A stretch of 64,000 bases of DNA from Symbiodinium microadriaticum (GCA_001939145.1 LSRX01000297.1:439912-503911); one strand, 5' to 3'; counted from the first letter of the stretch, positions 33,640 through 46,003 are shown. Notes: generated by a model from the letters alone, not told the origin. A program made the numbers and translations.

Positions 33640-34455
33640 CCCCAAGAAGTCTGAAAACTGAGCTGAAGGCTTTCAGCCGAAATGCAAGAATCGACTCCCG
33701 AGATCCGCCACAACACTCCTCGAACCCGGAAACGACACTAAGAAGCACGTCTGCCAACCCCGAAAGAAGCCTGTGATCGCCCTCAGGATCCTCAAACAAG
33801 AGCAAACGAGATGCAGCCGAGAGGTTAATCCTGACACCTACAGCCACAAAACGCGGAAATGCAAACATCTTAAAACCCACACCCTAATTTCATGCCAAAG
33901 TGTCTCCCTTTATACTTACTCCTGTATCAATATATACCGAACACGCCGTCGAATCCACGGTGCAATTCTAATCACCTAGGTCTCTATATTGTAGCCGCTT
34001 GCACTTCGAATGCCTCTGAGTCCGCAAACCGTGCCCATCGATCGAGCTCCTGCGCTGCTTTCAAAGCTCCGGGGTGCGGGTTTGAAGCAGGTCTTTGATT
34101 TTTTGGAAAAGTGAAGAACAGTGTGGGTTTCTGGTTGTGGAACGAAAGATTGTCCAGAGGATCCATGCAAGAAATATTCTTTGGATTTCTTTGAGGGTAG
34201 TAGTAAGTGTAGGCTAGGATTCACGACTCTTAAGGTTATTGTATTAGGTGCCAACGGATCTCTGCCATGTGGCCACTAGGCCTGCGGAATTATGTCTGTA
34301 AGTACTACGTTCTGTGTACAGATGTTATTTGTGTTGTTTCTGTGCTTTTCACTGTGATTGTGTCACTTTGTGCCTGTGTACATCTTCGCCACCACCAGCC
34401 CCTCTCCCCCGGCCTTCACGAGGATCCGCGCAAATAGAAAGGCTGCAGCTGCAAC
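33640..34455. other. No gene recognised
   Basis: Non-repetitive sequence with overlapping 60-90 codon frames on both strands. No domain motif seen. Confidence 0.5.
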
Positions 34456-34460
34456 CCTCT

Positions 34461-34540
34461 TACCCAGAGGCCCCTAAGTAGTTCCTTTTTGGGATTACCT
34501 TATAGGATTCTACATATAAACCATAAAAAGGAGCTGGGTA
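34461..34540 (+). mobile_element. Family A element, right arm deleted
   Basis: TACCCAGAGGCCCCTAAG and the core are intact. The right arm is reduced to AAAAAGGAGCT followed directly by GGGTA, an internal deletion of the distal arm. Confidence 0.82.
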
Positions 34541-34707
34541 CTGACACATGAGCCCCTGAACCCTACACCCCAACGATCACGCCCACAGCACTCATCTATG
34601 TTCAGGATCGTATTGTACATATTAACCCGAAAGCCTGAACCCTAAGAGGAGCTTTTCAGCCCCTTTAGGTCGGGTCCTTGGGCTCAGCTTCGGGGCGACT
34701 GTATACC

Positions 34708-34822
34708 TACGGTTGATGATATAAATCCTGCATTACCCATGATAAGGAATATACCATAATTCCAATTTTAGGGCAAAGTTTAGGGTCCTTGAGGTAATGC
34801 AGGATTTAGATCATCAACAGTA
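34708..34822. mobile_element. MITE-like element, family C
   Basis: TACGGTTGATGATATAAATC then CTGCATTACC on the left pairs with GGTAATGCAGGATTTAGATC then ATCAACAGTA on the right. About 115 bp, no coding capacity. Solo ends lie at 4826-4852 and 16053-16100. Confidence 0.82.
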
Positions 34823-35439
34823 GTGCTGGTATTCTCTCGGAGGCTCTCTACTGCAATTCCTGAGCCTGTCTGTCACTTGAACGCTGCTGCGCAGCACGGT
34901 GATCCAACGTATCAGGCCCCTGTGTCCCATGGCCTTGAAAACCCTGACAGCGTAGTAGACTGCTGTAGCCCTACTTCGCCAAACCTGATGCTAGCTTTCT
35001 GTTTGAAGCTTGTGACGCACAGCCTTCAACCTTTAATTGACACGCAGCCGTATAAAACCCTGTCAACACAAAGCTTAATTGGAAAAAAAGCTCTTCATCA
35101 TAAATCACATCCCTGAGAGACCCATAGTACACTCCGCATTCAAGTAAGGGTCCAAGTACCTCATCATATGCTGCACCGAATACAACTAACCTTCAATGCT
35201 ACTAGCTTACTGAAGCCAGGTAACTAATCAGGTACTCTGGGCCGTTAGTTTAGGGGCTTAGGGTAAGATGGAGCACTGAGACACCAGCCCCAGACCGTAA
35301 ATCCCAAATCCAAAATCCTAAAATCCTGAAGGCCAGGCAGAATAATTCTTAGGCTCTAAACCCTATGAAAACCTTCCTTATAGAGTGCTGGGCATTATGC
35401 TTGTAGAGCCCTTCAATTAATCCCTCAAGCCTAAGTAAA

Positions 35440-35620
35440 CCCTTCATTTCATCCCTCAACCATCCTGAACCCTAAACCTTTCAATTCATCCCTCAACCCT
35501 AGATCTTCAACAAATCCCTCACCCTAAACCCTTCACCCCAAGCCCCCAAAACCCTAAACCTTCAACTAATCCCTGAACCCTAAAACCTCCACCCTAAACC
35601 CGTAAACCCCACAAACCTTT
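35440..35620 (-). repeat. Degenerate CCCTAAA tract with TTCAA(C/T)NAATCCCT unit
   Basis: A longer unit, CCTTCAATTAATCCCTCAA-like, repeats about seven times from about 35407, interleaved with CCCTAAAC. Confidence 0.82.
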
Positions 35621-35723
35621 TCAACAAATCCACGGCCTCTCGGCGCCGACTCTCGCGCGCGGCTTGCGCCGCCCGCATCTCCTGGAAGCCCTGGGAGGCG
35701 AGAGGCAGGCGCTTTTTCTTTTT

Positions 35724-35850
35724 GCTTTTTTTTTTGTGGGGGAGGGGGGGGGTTTAGGGTTTAGGGTTTATGGGGTTTATAGGGTATATAAGGGTTTATA
35801 GGGGTTTGGGGCTGTTGGGGTTTGAGGGTTTAGGGTCTTCGGGTTTGTAT
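35724..35850 (+). repeat. T-run, G-run and TTTAGGG/TATAGGG tract
   Basis: T9 then a G-rich run, then GGGTTTAGGG and GGGTTTATAGGG units. Confidence 0.85.
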
Positions 35851-35929
35851 GGGCTTGGGGGCGCCTAGGGATGCATGGCCACAGGCAGGCCAAGCTGTAA
35901 GCTCGGTAGGTTGTGCAGGGTCCTGTGGC

Positions 35930-36029
35930 TACCCACAGGCCCCTAAGTAGTTCCTTTTTATGGTAAAGAATTTGGAATCCTATAAGGTAATCCCCAAAAA
36001 GGAACTAATTACTTAGGGGCCTATGGGTA
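35930..36029 (-). mobile_element. MITE-like element, family A (inverted)
   Basis: Complete copy with core on the minus strand. TA flanks, and a 4 bp duplication (AATTA) in the right arm. Confidence 0.87.
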
Positions 36030-36399
36030 TTCAATATCAAGAGGTTCTTCCGGGTTGTTTTTGATTAAATGGCTGTGATGACATGGGATGACTCGATATC
36101 AGCGTTTGGGCTTGAGGTTGATGGGGTTTCAGAGCTTTTGGTTTGGGGTATTCAGGGTTCAGGGTATTTTGAGGACTAGCTGCCTCCGCTTGGTGTTCCA
36201 CAGCCCTGAATGAAGGGGTATACCTCCATACATCGCACAACTAGGATAAAGGTTGGAGGTGGTCGTGCGGCTTTGAATTTGAAGAAGCACTACGTCTTCA
36301 GGGCCTGTAGGGGTCTGACAAGGTCGTATCGCCTTTATTGGCACATTATGTGTTTGCGTTTGGAGTTTAGGGACATCGAGCGCCTTCATTAATATAGGT

Positions 36400-36565
36400 C
36401 TGAGGATTGAGGGTTTATAGGGTTTGGGGCATGGGTTTAGGGTTTAGGGTTTAGGGTTTAGGGCTTGGGTTTAGGGTTTATAGGGTTTAGGGCTTAGGTT
36501 TAGGGTTTATAGGGTTCAGGGCTTGGGTTAGGGTTTATAGGGTCTAGGGCTTGGGGTCTACAGAA
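36400..36565 (+). repeat. TTTAGGG/TTTATAGGG tract
   Basis: Higher-order unit GGGCTTGGGTTTAGGGTTTA then TAGGGTTTAGGGC repeats about four times. Confidence 0.92.
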
Positions 36566-37229
36566 GGTTCTTGGGTTTTGTAAGTTGTTGCAGAGGTCGC
36601 AGAAAGCCAGAAAGTGCAATTTTTACCTCCGGGTCAGGAATGCTACTATTGATCCTCACGCTATATAAGAATAGTCAGATACAGTTGGATGAGAATGCCG
36701 GGGGCCGTGGATCTGTGCAAAAGCCAGGGGAAAATACCAAAGCTGCAAGAATATACCAAGACTCGGATGCATGCACAGCAAAAATATGCCAATCTCGTGC
36801 AAGTGTGCCACTTTAGTGGACTTCGGAAAGCAGTGTGCAGCAGCCGTGCTGCGAACAGCAAGCACCCATCATGGAGCCTCAACGCTAGAATAAGGCTTGC
36901 AAATACCCACAACACCTTCCAGACAATGGGGCAGGCTATAAAAAAGAGGTCAACAACCCTAAATCCTAAACCCCTAAACTCCTAATCCCCTAAACCCTAA
37001 TGATGCGCATGGTTGGGTGCTTACTTGGGATAAAACTCCGCGATCTCACCATAAGCCTTTCAAACTGCCTAAGCCCACAGCCCCGAAGCCCTAATTAGAA
37101 AGCCCCACAACCAAAGGCGCTATAAACTCAAAGCCTAAACCCAGAACCCTAAGCAAATGCAAACCCTCAACTTAGGCCCAAAAACCCCAAACCCTCGTTG
37201 CCTTACATATACTCCACACTGTAAAAGCA

Positions 37230-37500
37230 ACGACCGCGAAACCTCAACCCTCAACCCTAAACCCCAAAATCCCTAAACCCTACACCCCTAAAGGAGCCCG
37301 ACACAAATGGAGCTCTTATGCTAACCCAACACCCTTAACGGAGCTCTATACAGAAATAGAGCCCTGTAAACCCTACACCCAAAACCCCAAAACCCCAAAA
37401 CCCCTAAAACCTAAAACCCAAAACCACTAAAACCCCCCAAACCCCAAAACCCTAAACCCCTAAACCCAAAAACCCCCACAACACCCTAACAAAACCCTAA
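37230..37500 (-). repeat. CCCTAAA / CCCCAAAA tract
   Basis: CCCTAAA units pass into A-rich variants (ACCCCAAAACCCC), the strongest run of the CCCCAAAA variant in this window. Confidence 0.88.
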
Positions 37501-37617
37501 ACGGCGGCTGGAGTCTGGAGCCCCGGCATGCGCGCCGCCAGTGGTGACCCGTCCCAGAAGCTTTGGCAGCTCCAGGGGCCTCTCCTCGGTGGCCTCCTAT
37601 AGGGCGGTTTTAAAAGG

Positions 37618-37848
37618 GGCTTAGAGGTTTGGGGTTTAGGGGTTTAGGGTTTAGGGGTTTAGGGGTTCTAATGGGGGTTTAAAGGGGCTTTAGGGTTCTA
37701 AATAGAACTTCAATAGTATTAAAGGGTTAGGGCTTTTGGGGTTTAGGGCTTTGGGGTTTAGGGGTTTAGGGTTTAGGGTTTTAGGGGCTTAGGGGTTTAG
37801 GGGTTAGGGCTTTAGGGGTTTAGGGGCTTGGGGTTTAGGGTTTAGCAG
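37618..37848 (+). repeat. TTTAGGG/TTTAGGGG tract
   Basis: About twenty-five units with AGGGTTCTAA interruptions. Together with 37230-37500 it forms a convergent pair around about 120 bp of GC-rich unique sequence. Confidence 0.9.
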
Positions 37849-38459
37849 ACGGCGTGTTCTGCTAAGCCGGGTGTCTGCTGGTGGGGCTTCTGGTACAGAC
37901 GTTCAGTTAAAGAGGGCTTTCTGTTTAGAGGCGGTTGTGACTGTGAGAGACGGACGTGATTCAATAAGGGCTATTTTAAATTTTCTGGTCCTACAAGGGT
38001 TTCCCGCCAAGGAGGGCTTCTGCTAGAGCCACTTTGCTGTCAGTGAGGGTCTTCTGCTAAGCTCGGCTTGGCTTCCCTAGGCCGCTAAAAGGAAACCTAA
38101 ACCCTTCAACGAACCCCGGGTTCGGTTCGGCGTCGGCTGGTTTGGCCTGTGAGACTATCCGGTCATGTCGGGTCCTTCCTGTAGAGAGGGCTTCTGCTAC
38201 CAGAGGGTCATACCCCACCACGTTTTGGGGTATCTGCTGGATGGTTGGGATCTTGCTTATATAGAAAAGTAAGTACCCTAAGACATGGGCTGATGGGTAG
38301 AGGGACCTTTCTACTACAAAGAACTGCTGTTGCAGTCAGGTTGTATCATCAAGCACATTCTAATGATCTTCAGGCCGCTACATTATGCCCTGACCCTTGT
38401 AAACCCCGTTCAAGAGAAACTGATGCTGTTGAGCAGAAGAAGGCCCCTATACTATATTC

Positions 38460-38555
38460 GCTGTGGCAGCTCCCTAAACCTTAAACCCTAAACCTTAAAC
38501 CCTAAATCCTAAAGCTTAAACTTTAAACCCTAAACCCTAAACCTTTTTCCCTAAA
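38460..38555 (-). repeat. CCCTAAACCTTAAA tract
   Basis: Alternating CCCTAAA and CCTTAAA units. Confidence 0.86.
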
Positions 38556-38790
38556 CCCTACACCATGCGACACCGGATTCACAACTCACTGGGGTCCTGC
38601 TCCTCCTCTGGTTCTGGGAGTGCAGAGCCCAACCTTGCACATCCCCCCAAAAAGGCTCATTATCACCCAAAACAGGCTCATTATCCCCCCAACATAGGCT
38701 TATTAACCCCCCGAACTTGTGTTCGATTCAGTGTGGCGGTGCTTCGGTTCTTCGTGGTGATGAGCTGTTGCGATCTGGGGCTGAGTTGTC

Positions 38791-38882
38791 TACCCATAGG
38801 CCCCTAAGTAGTTCCTTCTTGGGATTACCTTCTAGGATCTAAATATAAACCACAAAAAAGAACTACTTAGGGCCTATGGGTA
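38791..38882 (+). mobile_element. MITE-like element, family A
   Basis: Complete 92 bp copy with TA-flanked arms. Minor deletions in core and right arm (CTTAGGGCCTATGGG). Confidence 0.88.
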
Positions 38883-39621
38883 GAGCTTACGTGATGGGGG
38901 GTTTGCATTTGCGGCGTGGGACGTCGGCTTGACAGAGTTTTCCCGGAGATAAACTCGCGGCCAAGCAGACTGCACTAGGGTGAAGCGCTGCATTGCACTC
39001 TCCTTAGGTCCAAAACCCTTAACCACACACTCTAAACCTTTAAACCCTAACTCCGAAGCCTGAAACCTTACACCTTAAACCCTACGGGTTTAGGTTTAGG
39101 TTTGGTACCCAGCTGAGTTCTTGTAAAGGAGCTCAAACGAAGCTGCAGCAATCGGGATACGTGGATACATGGCAGATACTCTTGGGTTTAGGGTTTTTCC
39201 ATACTCACGCACGCTAGCCATGATGTAATAATGTGAACATTAGCAATACTAATGTTGACACTGGCACCAATTGTACTCAAAACACCCTGTTGGAAACAAT
39301 GAAGGAACCGTTACAGTACCTTGAACGGACCCTTTTCCCCTAAACCCTAAAACCCATAACCCAAAGCCCAAACTCTATTCCCTGAACCCCCAAGCCCCTG
39401 AACCCCTAAACCATGAACCCCTAAACCACGAACTCTCGACCGCTTGGGATGTGCGACTTGGCCTCCTCATGGTCCTATGGTTCCTCAACCAGCAAGCTCG
39501 CGCGGCGGCAGGAGCCTGACAAAAAGAGTTTAGGCCTAGGCGGTTTATGGTTTGAGGGTTTCGGGTTCGGGTTTAGGATGGAGGATGATGTGCTCAGTGC
39601 TCTAAACTCGTATCTGTCTTA

Positions 39622-39705
39622 GCAGAGAGAGACACAGAGAGAGAGAGAGAGAGAGAGAGTGTGTGTGTGTGTGCGTACGCGCGCGCGGGTGTGTATGTGT
39701 GTGTG
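39622..39705. repeat. GA/GT/CG dinucleotide microsatellite
   Basis: (GA)n, then (GT)n, then CGCG units, then GT units. Confidence 0.93.
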
Positions 39706-40361
39706 AGCATGAAAGCATATGTTGATAATCCCTGCCCCTCTGGGGCTTAAGGTTCAGGAGTCCTATGAAGGGTGCCTGCGAGGTGTCCTCGGGTTCGTTT
39801 AAAGCTAGTTGTCCATGTTCCTGTCACCCTAAACCCCAAACCCTAAACGATTCCTTGAAGGAGCCTCCACAACCCAAGAAATGCTGCTGAGCCGCTACGG
39901 ATTTCGAGTTTCTTCTGGGCTTAAACTCTAAAGCCCCTGAGCCCCAGACCCTAAGTGACAGAAAGCCCCAATGCCGAAGCTGGAGCAACAAACATCTTGA
40001 TTAAGGAGATCTGACTTTCGATCTTCCTCTGAAAACACAAAAACAACTCGGAGCGTAGGGCTTCGGATTCAGGCTTTAGGGTTTAGCTTAGGGCTGCAGT
40101 TTAAGGTTTCGAGTTTCTGGGGCCTGCCGATTTAGGGTTTATATTATATAGGCAGAAGCCCTAAACCCCAAACTTGATTGTTCAGCTTTGTTCAGCAGAA
40201 CTTAGGGTTGTCCTTTGGGAGGGTTTTGGGGGGTCATCGTACCCCAAGAGGGTTCTCGGGTTCAGGGTTTAGGTTTCAGGGTCCTTGCCCGGAGTACCCC
40301 CCCCTCCCCCACCAAAAATATCAAAAGTTGCGCTCTCCACTACTGAGGCAAGCTGCAGAGC

Positions 40362-40412
40362 CCCTGAAACCTATCCTACACTAAACCCTAAACCCTGAAA
40401 CCTATCCTACAC
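40362..40412. repeat. 20 bp direct repeat flanking a short CCCTAAA insert
   Basis: CCCTGAAACCTATCCTACAC is present identically at 40362-40381 and 40393-40412. Between them lie 11 bases of telomere-like sequence (TAAACCCTAAA). Confidence 0.93.
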
Positions 40413-40496
40413 CGCCCCAGAATGCGCTTTCTTTACTGGGAGCCCCAGCAGGGAAGGCCCCAGCATCCAACAACTGCAAAACGGTTTGGTAAAGGA

Positions 40497-40560
40497 TTAG
40501 GGTTTAGGGTTTAGGGTTCAGGGGTTTGGGTTTCGGGTTTAGGGTTCAGGGTCTTCAGGT
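40497..40560 (+). repeat. TTTAGGG tract
   Basis: About eight units with TTCAGGG variants. Confidence 0.85.
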
Positions 40561-41220
40561 ACGAGTGTAACTAGCCTTAAACCCTAAACCTGAGGGGCTA
40601 TAGTTCCCTTATATATAAGGGCTCCTTAAAGGCAGACCCTAAACCCTATAAACCCTAAACCCAAAACCCTTGAATTTTTGTCGGCCTCTCTTCGCCGCAA
40701 AGCTGCCGGAGCCGAAAGGGCGGTGCTGAGAGCCCCAAAGTCCGTCCGGCAGGAAGAAGACCAGTATGGTTTAGAGTGTAGGGGTTTAGGGTTTAGGGGT
40801 TTCGGGGTTTAGGGGTTTATGGGTTCATGGGTTTCGGGGTTTAGGGGTTCAGAGATTAGGGTTTTGGGTTTAGGGAGAAGGCGAGCAGAAGTGGGGTGTA
40901 GAGCTACGGAAACTTCAAGGCTCTGCTGCTGAAGTCTGTAGACATGTTTTGAAGTGTTATTGGGGGCGTTATCGGGTTTTAGGAAGGGGTTTGTCTAAGG
41001 TTAAGGGGCTGCAGTCCGAAAAACCCTCCACCTGTTGCCAAACACTCATGCACATCCTAAACCCCAAGCCCTAAACGCCCCCCAAAAAACGCGAAAACCC
41101 CCTTGGCCTGGTAGTCGACCCCTTCACAGAGTCCAATCCGCAACAAATCGTGAGCCTGTCCAAGAAAGCCGGGCTTGGCATGCAAGCTTGAACGCTTGGG
41201 TTCTGCATGTATGCATGCGT

Positions 41221-41275
41221 TGTATATATATATATATATATATATATAGATAGAGTATATATATATATATATATA
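41221..41275. repeat. TA microsatellite
   Basis: Two (TA)n runs separated by GATAGAG. Confidence 0.93.
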
Positions 41276-41314
41276 AAAAGTAATGTGGTGTAGTGTGTGT
41301 ACATGCATTTCTAC

Positions 41315-41750
41315 CAGGCTATCTATCGGTCTGTCTATCTTTCTTGCCGTCTAGCTATCGGCTATCGAGCTATCTACATATCTAGTTGCCTATCTATCAA
41401 GCTATCTAGCTAGCTAGCTGCCTATCTGTTGAACTGTCTGTCTAATCTGCTCAGTCTATCCAGTCTGTCTGTCTATCGGTACATCTATCTATCTATCTAT
41501 CTATCTGTCTGTGTATCTATCAACCCATCCATCTATATCTATCTATATCTATCTGTGTCTATTCAGGTCTATCTATATCACTATTTACATCTATATCTAT
41601 ACCTATATCTATCTATATCAGTATCTATCTATCTATCTTTCTATCTATCCCTATCTATCGATCTATCGATCTAACGATCTATCGATCTAACGATCTATTT
41701 ACGTATCTGTCTATCTATCTATCTATCTACTCTGTGTGTGTGTGTGTGTT
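41315..41750. repeat. ATCT tetranucleotide microsatellite
   Basis: Long degenerate (ATCT)n with ATATCT, GTCT and ATCGATCT variants, ending in a (GT)n run near 41730-41749. The frames it opens (IYLSIYLS) are not genes. Confidence 0.95.
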
Positions 41751-42628
41751 CATTCGGGGTTCGCGGGATCTGGACCTGTACTCTGGGGCTTTGGACCTGG
41801 GGTTTCGCCGTTGAAGTGCGGGCTCCAACAGCCCTCTCTGTACGAACCACGCAGATTTTTAATGGTTCAAGGTCCTTTTCTTTGTCCAGAGATCTACAAG
41901 TCGAGTACCGAAAAGATAGGGCATGCTTACTCTACTAATGCGGGCCGGAAAGCGGAAACGCAGAAGCCCCCACGGCCCAGAACCGCTGAGCCGTAGACAA
42001 AAAGCTCCGGTAGCATTCTTGGACCCTAGACTCCAAGCTCCCATACCTGGACCTTGAAGAAAGCTACAGTGAACGCTATAGTGTTCGTGGTTGCGATATG
42101 CATCCATAAACAATGGGTTTTCGCGGGTACTCTAAGCCGTGAGCCAAGAACAAACTCCCAACTAGAAGGTGTTGGGTTGGAGGGTGCGCCAGGCATCGAA
42201 GGCTTGAGGAATTTAGTTTCGGGTGCCAAGTATCTCCGTGGTACAGTAGGGTTCATGCATCGCCAAACGAAAGCCCTTCATTGCCTTTATTTATGGTTTC
42301 ACAAACCCGACTCGCCCTAGTCCTGAGCAGGCCCAAACCCCCCACAGTCCCTAAACCCTGTAGTGGGCACGATGGCATGGGACCTAAGTTGTGGTTGTTT
42401 TGGATGAGCGGTGTGAGCTCTTGACAATCAGTCACTCGGTGCCAGCCATTCTGCACTGCATGTGCTTTTTGTGGATGCACCACAAGGTTCAAGTTACCAT
42501 GAGGATACAATACTAAAGGTACTTTAAGGTTGCTGGTAATATACTGCAGGCGCTATGCAGGTAAGACAATTTAAAGGTCCCGTAAGGTTCCTATCAGGGA
42601 TACCACAATAAAGGCACGACAAGGTTGC

Positions 42629-42712
42629 TACCCTTACGCCCCTAATTAGTTCCTTTTTGGGATTGCCTTATAATTCTAAATATAAACTAAACCCTAAACC
42701 CTAAACCGTGTA
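42629..42712 (+). mobile_element. Family A element ending in a CCCTAAA tract
   Basis: The left arm TACCCTTACGCCCCTAATTAG and core run to AATATAAAC at about 42687. The expected AACCATAAAAAGG and right arm are absent. The sequence switches to TAAACCCTAAACCCTAAACC, with AAAC shared at the junction. Confidence 0.82.
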
Positions 42713-42999
42713 CACATCGAGCATCTGCAGCAAAGGATATAGGGTGCTGGCTAGAGTTTCGGGGCTTTGGGTGCAGGGCGACTTTAGTAAATGGTTTAGG
42801 GTTAAGGGTTTAGGACTCACCATGCAGGCTCTTGCCGGCCGCGGGAATCCCCGAATACACGAACACAGCCTAAAACAGAGCTCCTATGCCATTACGGTAC
42901 CCTTGTAGCAACTGTGCAGCAAGCTTTTCTTGACTTTGCAGCAACCTTACCAGCATCCCAAACCCTGAATTCTAAAACCCCCCCACCACGTATAGTTGA

Positions 43000-44100
43000 A
43001 TCTCTCAACCAGCAACCCAAGCCCGGAAGAAAATGCTCTGGATCCTACCGGCTTTACCACTGACTCCCAGTCTGGGCTCACGGCGTGGTCAACAAGCCCG
43101 GATGTGTCGATCGTGGGGGGGCCCTGATGCGGCGTGTAGTTTCTGGGTGTAGTGTAGGATTAAAAGGTACACCTCGTACACATCCCAAACACTCGAATCA
43201 AGATTGCTATACCCTGGCCCTGAGAATTAGACACCACAAACCCGGAACCCTGGGAAAATATCTGAAGCCCTAAACCCTAAAATTCCTGGAGCCTGAAGGC
43301 TTCTCAAGTCTAAAAAAGACCCTACACACCTAAAACTCTGGACCCTACACCCTCAAGACCCTAAGCCCTAAACCACCAGAACAGTAACAGATCACCGAAT
43401 CCGATGAAACCGGTAACACTGCACAGAATGCGACAAGCGTATCAGGTTCTGGGGAGGGGCTCTTCTGCGGCAGCCGCTGTGAATAATCATTTATTCATGC
43501 AGACCACTACCGCCTGACAAACTGAACAGTAGTTGCTTTTTCATAGGCCTCCAGCAGCAAAACTCGGCAGTATGTATTCCTCAGAATGCAAACCCGAAAC
43601 CCGGACACTTCATCCTGGACCCAATAAGGAACCTGTATCAGCCTTACTCCGTTCGGTCCTGTTAAGGAAAAAACAGAGTATCTCGATAACCCGTATTAAA
43701 GTTGTCTGTTTGGCCGGGTTTCACAAGCTAAACCCCAGGCTCAAAACGAGCCAGTGGCCCTCCCTAGCAGCCATGGCACGGACTTTGGGCCCAAATGCTG
43801 GCGATGCTATTTTTTAGTTCCTTACTACATACGACAAATACAACATACATCCTCCAAGCCCTGTTCTAGTTCTTGCGACCCTGTACCATGCCATTACAGC
43901 AACCGTTGTAGTAGCCCTGCAGGAGCCCCAAACGGAACCCTATGATGCGAAGCTTCGACCACCGTTCCCTGCCTGCTCCCGCGTGCTATTCGGCGTGGAC
44001 GTGAAGTCTTGCCTCAAGAGTGGGATCTTGTTAAGGGATATAATTTAAGTTACCACAATAAGGAAACCCTATTATTTGCTATAGATCTCGATTATGGCAA
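43000..44100. other. No gene recognised
   Basis: Mixed unique sequence with a few CCCTAAA units near 43268-43375. Short overlapping frames only. Confidence 0.5.
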
Positions 44101-44139
44101 CTGATATAAAATCCCTCAACAAGAACCCAGAAGACCACG

Positions 44140-44275
44140 GGGTTCCCCGAAAGGTTCCCTTGAGGGCTCCTATGATTGTTCCCGGAAGGGATCCTTGAAG
44201 GGCTCCGATATGGGGGCGTTTCAGGAAGGTGCCTTGAAGGACTCCTTTTAAAGGCTTCCTTTAAGGGTCTCTGAA
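44140..44275. repeat. Degenerate array of an AAGGGTTCCTTGA-like unit
   Basis: About eight imperfect units such as GAAAGGTTCCCTTGAGGGC, GAAGGGATCCTTGAAGGGC and GAAGGTGCCTTGAAGGAC. Resembles the reverse complement of the array at 22615-22765. Confidence 0.72.
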
Positions 44276-44884
44276 AACCGGCAAGGGGGAGCCTCACTGT
44301 AATATCCTTTCTGGACACTTTGCTTTCTGGTTGGGAGCCCTTTTTCACAAACTGGGTGAGCAGAAAGGGCACTGTAATCCAGGGTCTATAGGGAGACTGG
44401 CCTTTAGTTTTTTTTTAAGTGTAGTGGACGCCACCTTCTCCAGCAGCACCTTCCCCAGAGGGATTACACGAAAGTGTGAAACAAAACCAAATCTACAAGT
44501 GCCTTTAGGGTTTAGGGCTTTGGGGACGATGTTCGTTATTCCGAAGAATGCCGACATAAACACGAAATCCGAATTCCTCAACAACGCTGTCATTCATTAT
44601 CATCAAAGGGCACCTTTTTCGATTGTTCAGCTTTGAAAAGGACAACGGTAAGGGCTACTACTGACAGGTTTCCAGGCCGGCCCTGGAGAGGTTTTGAAGC
44701 CCTCGAGGGTTTGTGATAAAATAGGGTGTAGGGTTTAGGGTTTGGGGTAGAGTGTAGGGTTTTGTGCTGATCGGGCTGCGCCAAACCCTCCAAAGCAGTG
44801 GGTTATCATCCCCTACTCGTGTTTTTGCCCGGCCGGAAAAGCGCTCTATCGGAGCCAGAAGTGCGGGAATTGAAACACTAAACC

Positions 44885-44945
44885 TGCCCATAGGCCCCGA
44901 AGTAGTTCCTTTTTAGGAAAGAAACTACTTAGGGGCCTACGGGTA
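44885..44945. mobile_element. Minimal family A element (arms only)
   Basis: CCCATAGGCCCCGAAGTAG plus TTCCTTTTTAGG joins directly to GAAACTACTTAGGGGCCTAC and GGGTA. The whole core is deleted, leaving a 61 bp near-perfect hairpin. Confidence 0.87.
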
Positions 44946-45529
44946 GAACCTGAAGCCCAAACCCTATAGGGTTTAACTTCTCTTAGAGTGCTAGATAGAT
45001 AGGTCTGTTACTGGGGTCAGGTCTGCTAGAGCTGCTAGAGAGTGTAAACCATGAGGCTTGAAGGTTTCGGTTTAGGGATTTTAGGGGTTTACCTTAACCC
45101 CAAATAACCTACCATTTTAAGGACTTAAATAAAGAAATCATGATCAGGAACCCTAAAAAGGAAGGTTTTATAGGGTTCAGGTAGGGATTGAGTGGTTTAG
45201 GCTTTCAGGTTTGCAGATATATACGCTTTTCGGCCGCATTGTTGGCTTCCGGGCTTGGTACTTAAGGCTAGCTGATTATCGCTTTCCACGCAAGCTTGCT
45301 AAGAAGCGCCTTACCGGTAGCAACCGCAAAGAAGTCCAGAAACGAACATTCAATACCCCAAGGCACCAAGGCGTTAAGGACTCATATCTGTGGTGCCCCC
45401 AAACATGTTCTGTAGGGTGTTTGGATTTCTGTTGCGCCCCAGGGCAAAAGCACAGCCCTACTTCAAGCCAGCCATAAAAGGGTCCAAGTAATCCACGTTT
45501 CGCCACAATGATCCCGGGGTAACCTATAG

Positions 45530-45605
45530 TCTCCAGTGTAGTTCCTTTTTGGGGCTACCTTTTAGGATCCTTAATTAATATAAAATTAGTTAAACCAAAT
45601 AGGTA
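45530..45605 (+). mobile_element. Family B element, right arm lost
   Basis: Left arm, TTTTAGGATCCTTAATTAA and AGTTAAACCAAA are present. The remainder collapses to AGGTA. Confidence 0.8.
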
Positions 45606-45891
45606 TGAACCGCACACCCCTGAAAATCGATCCAGAACCTCGAGTGCCGAACCAACAACAAACCCGAAACTGAGGCTACCCACCACCGCTGCCACCAACG
45701 CGCGGAGATGATGTACCTGGAGAAGGATTTCTATTTCTAGTACCCCCCCCCCCCTCTATAATGGCATCCAATAAAGTACAGAATCACCTATGCCCGACGG
45801 TCGCCATCTACAAACCCGTCATATATGAACCCGACCTTAAATCTCAGACTCCTAAACTCACCATGGACTGGCACTCTTCAACACCTGGGCT

Positions 45892-46003
45892 TACCTATAG
45901 TCTTTATAGTCTCCATTGTAGTTCCTTTTTTGGCTTAACCCACTTTATATTAAGGATCCTAAACGGTAGCCCCAAAAAGGAACCACAATGGAGACTGTAG
46001 GTA
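45892..46003 (-). mobile_element. MITE-like element, family B (inverted)
   Basis: Complete copy, core on minus strand. The left end carries a 9 bp tandem duplication (TATAGTCTT then TATAGTCTCC). Confidence 0.87.
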
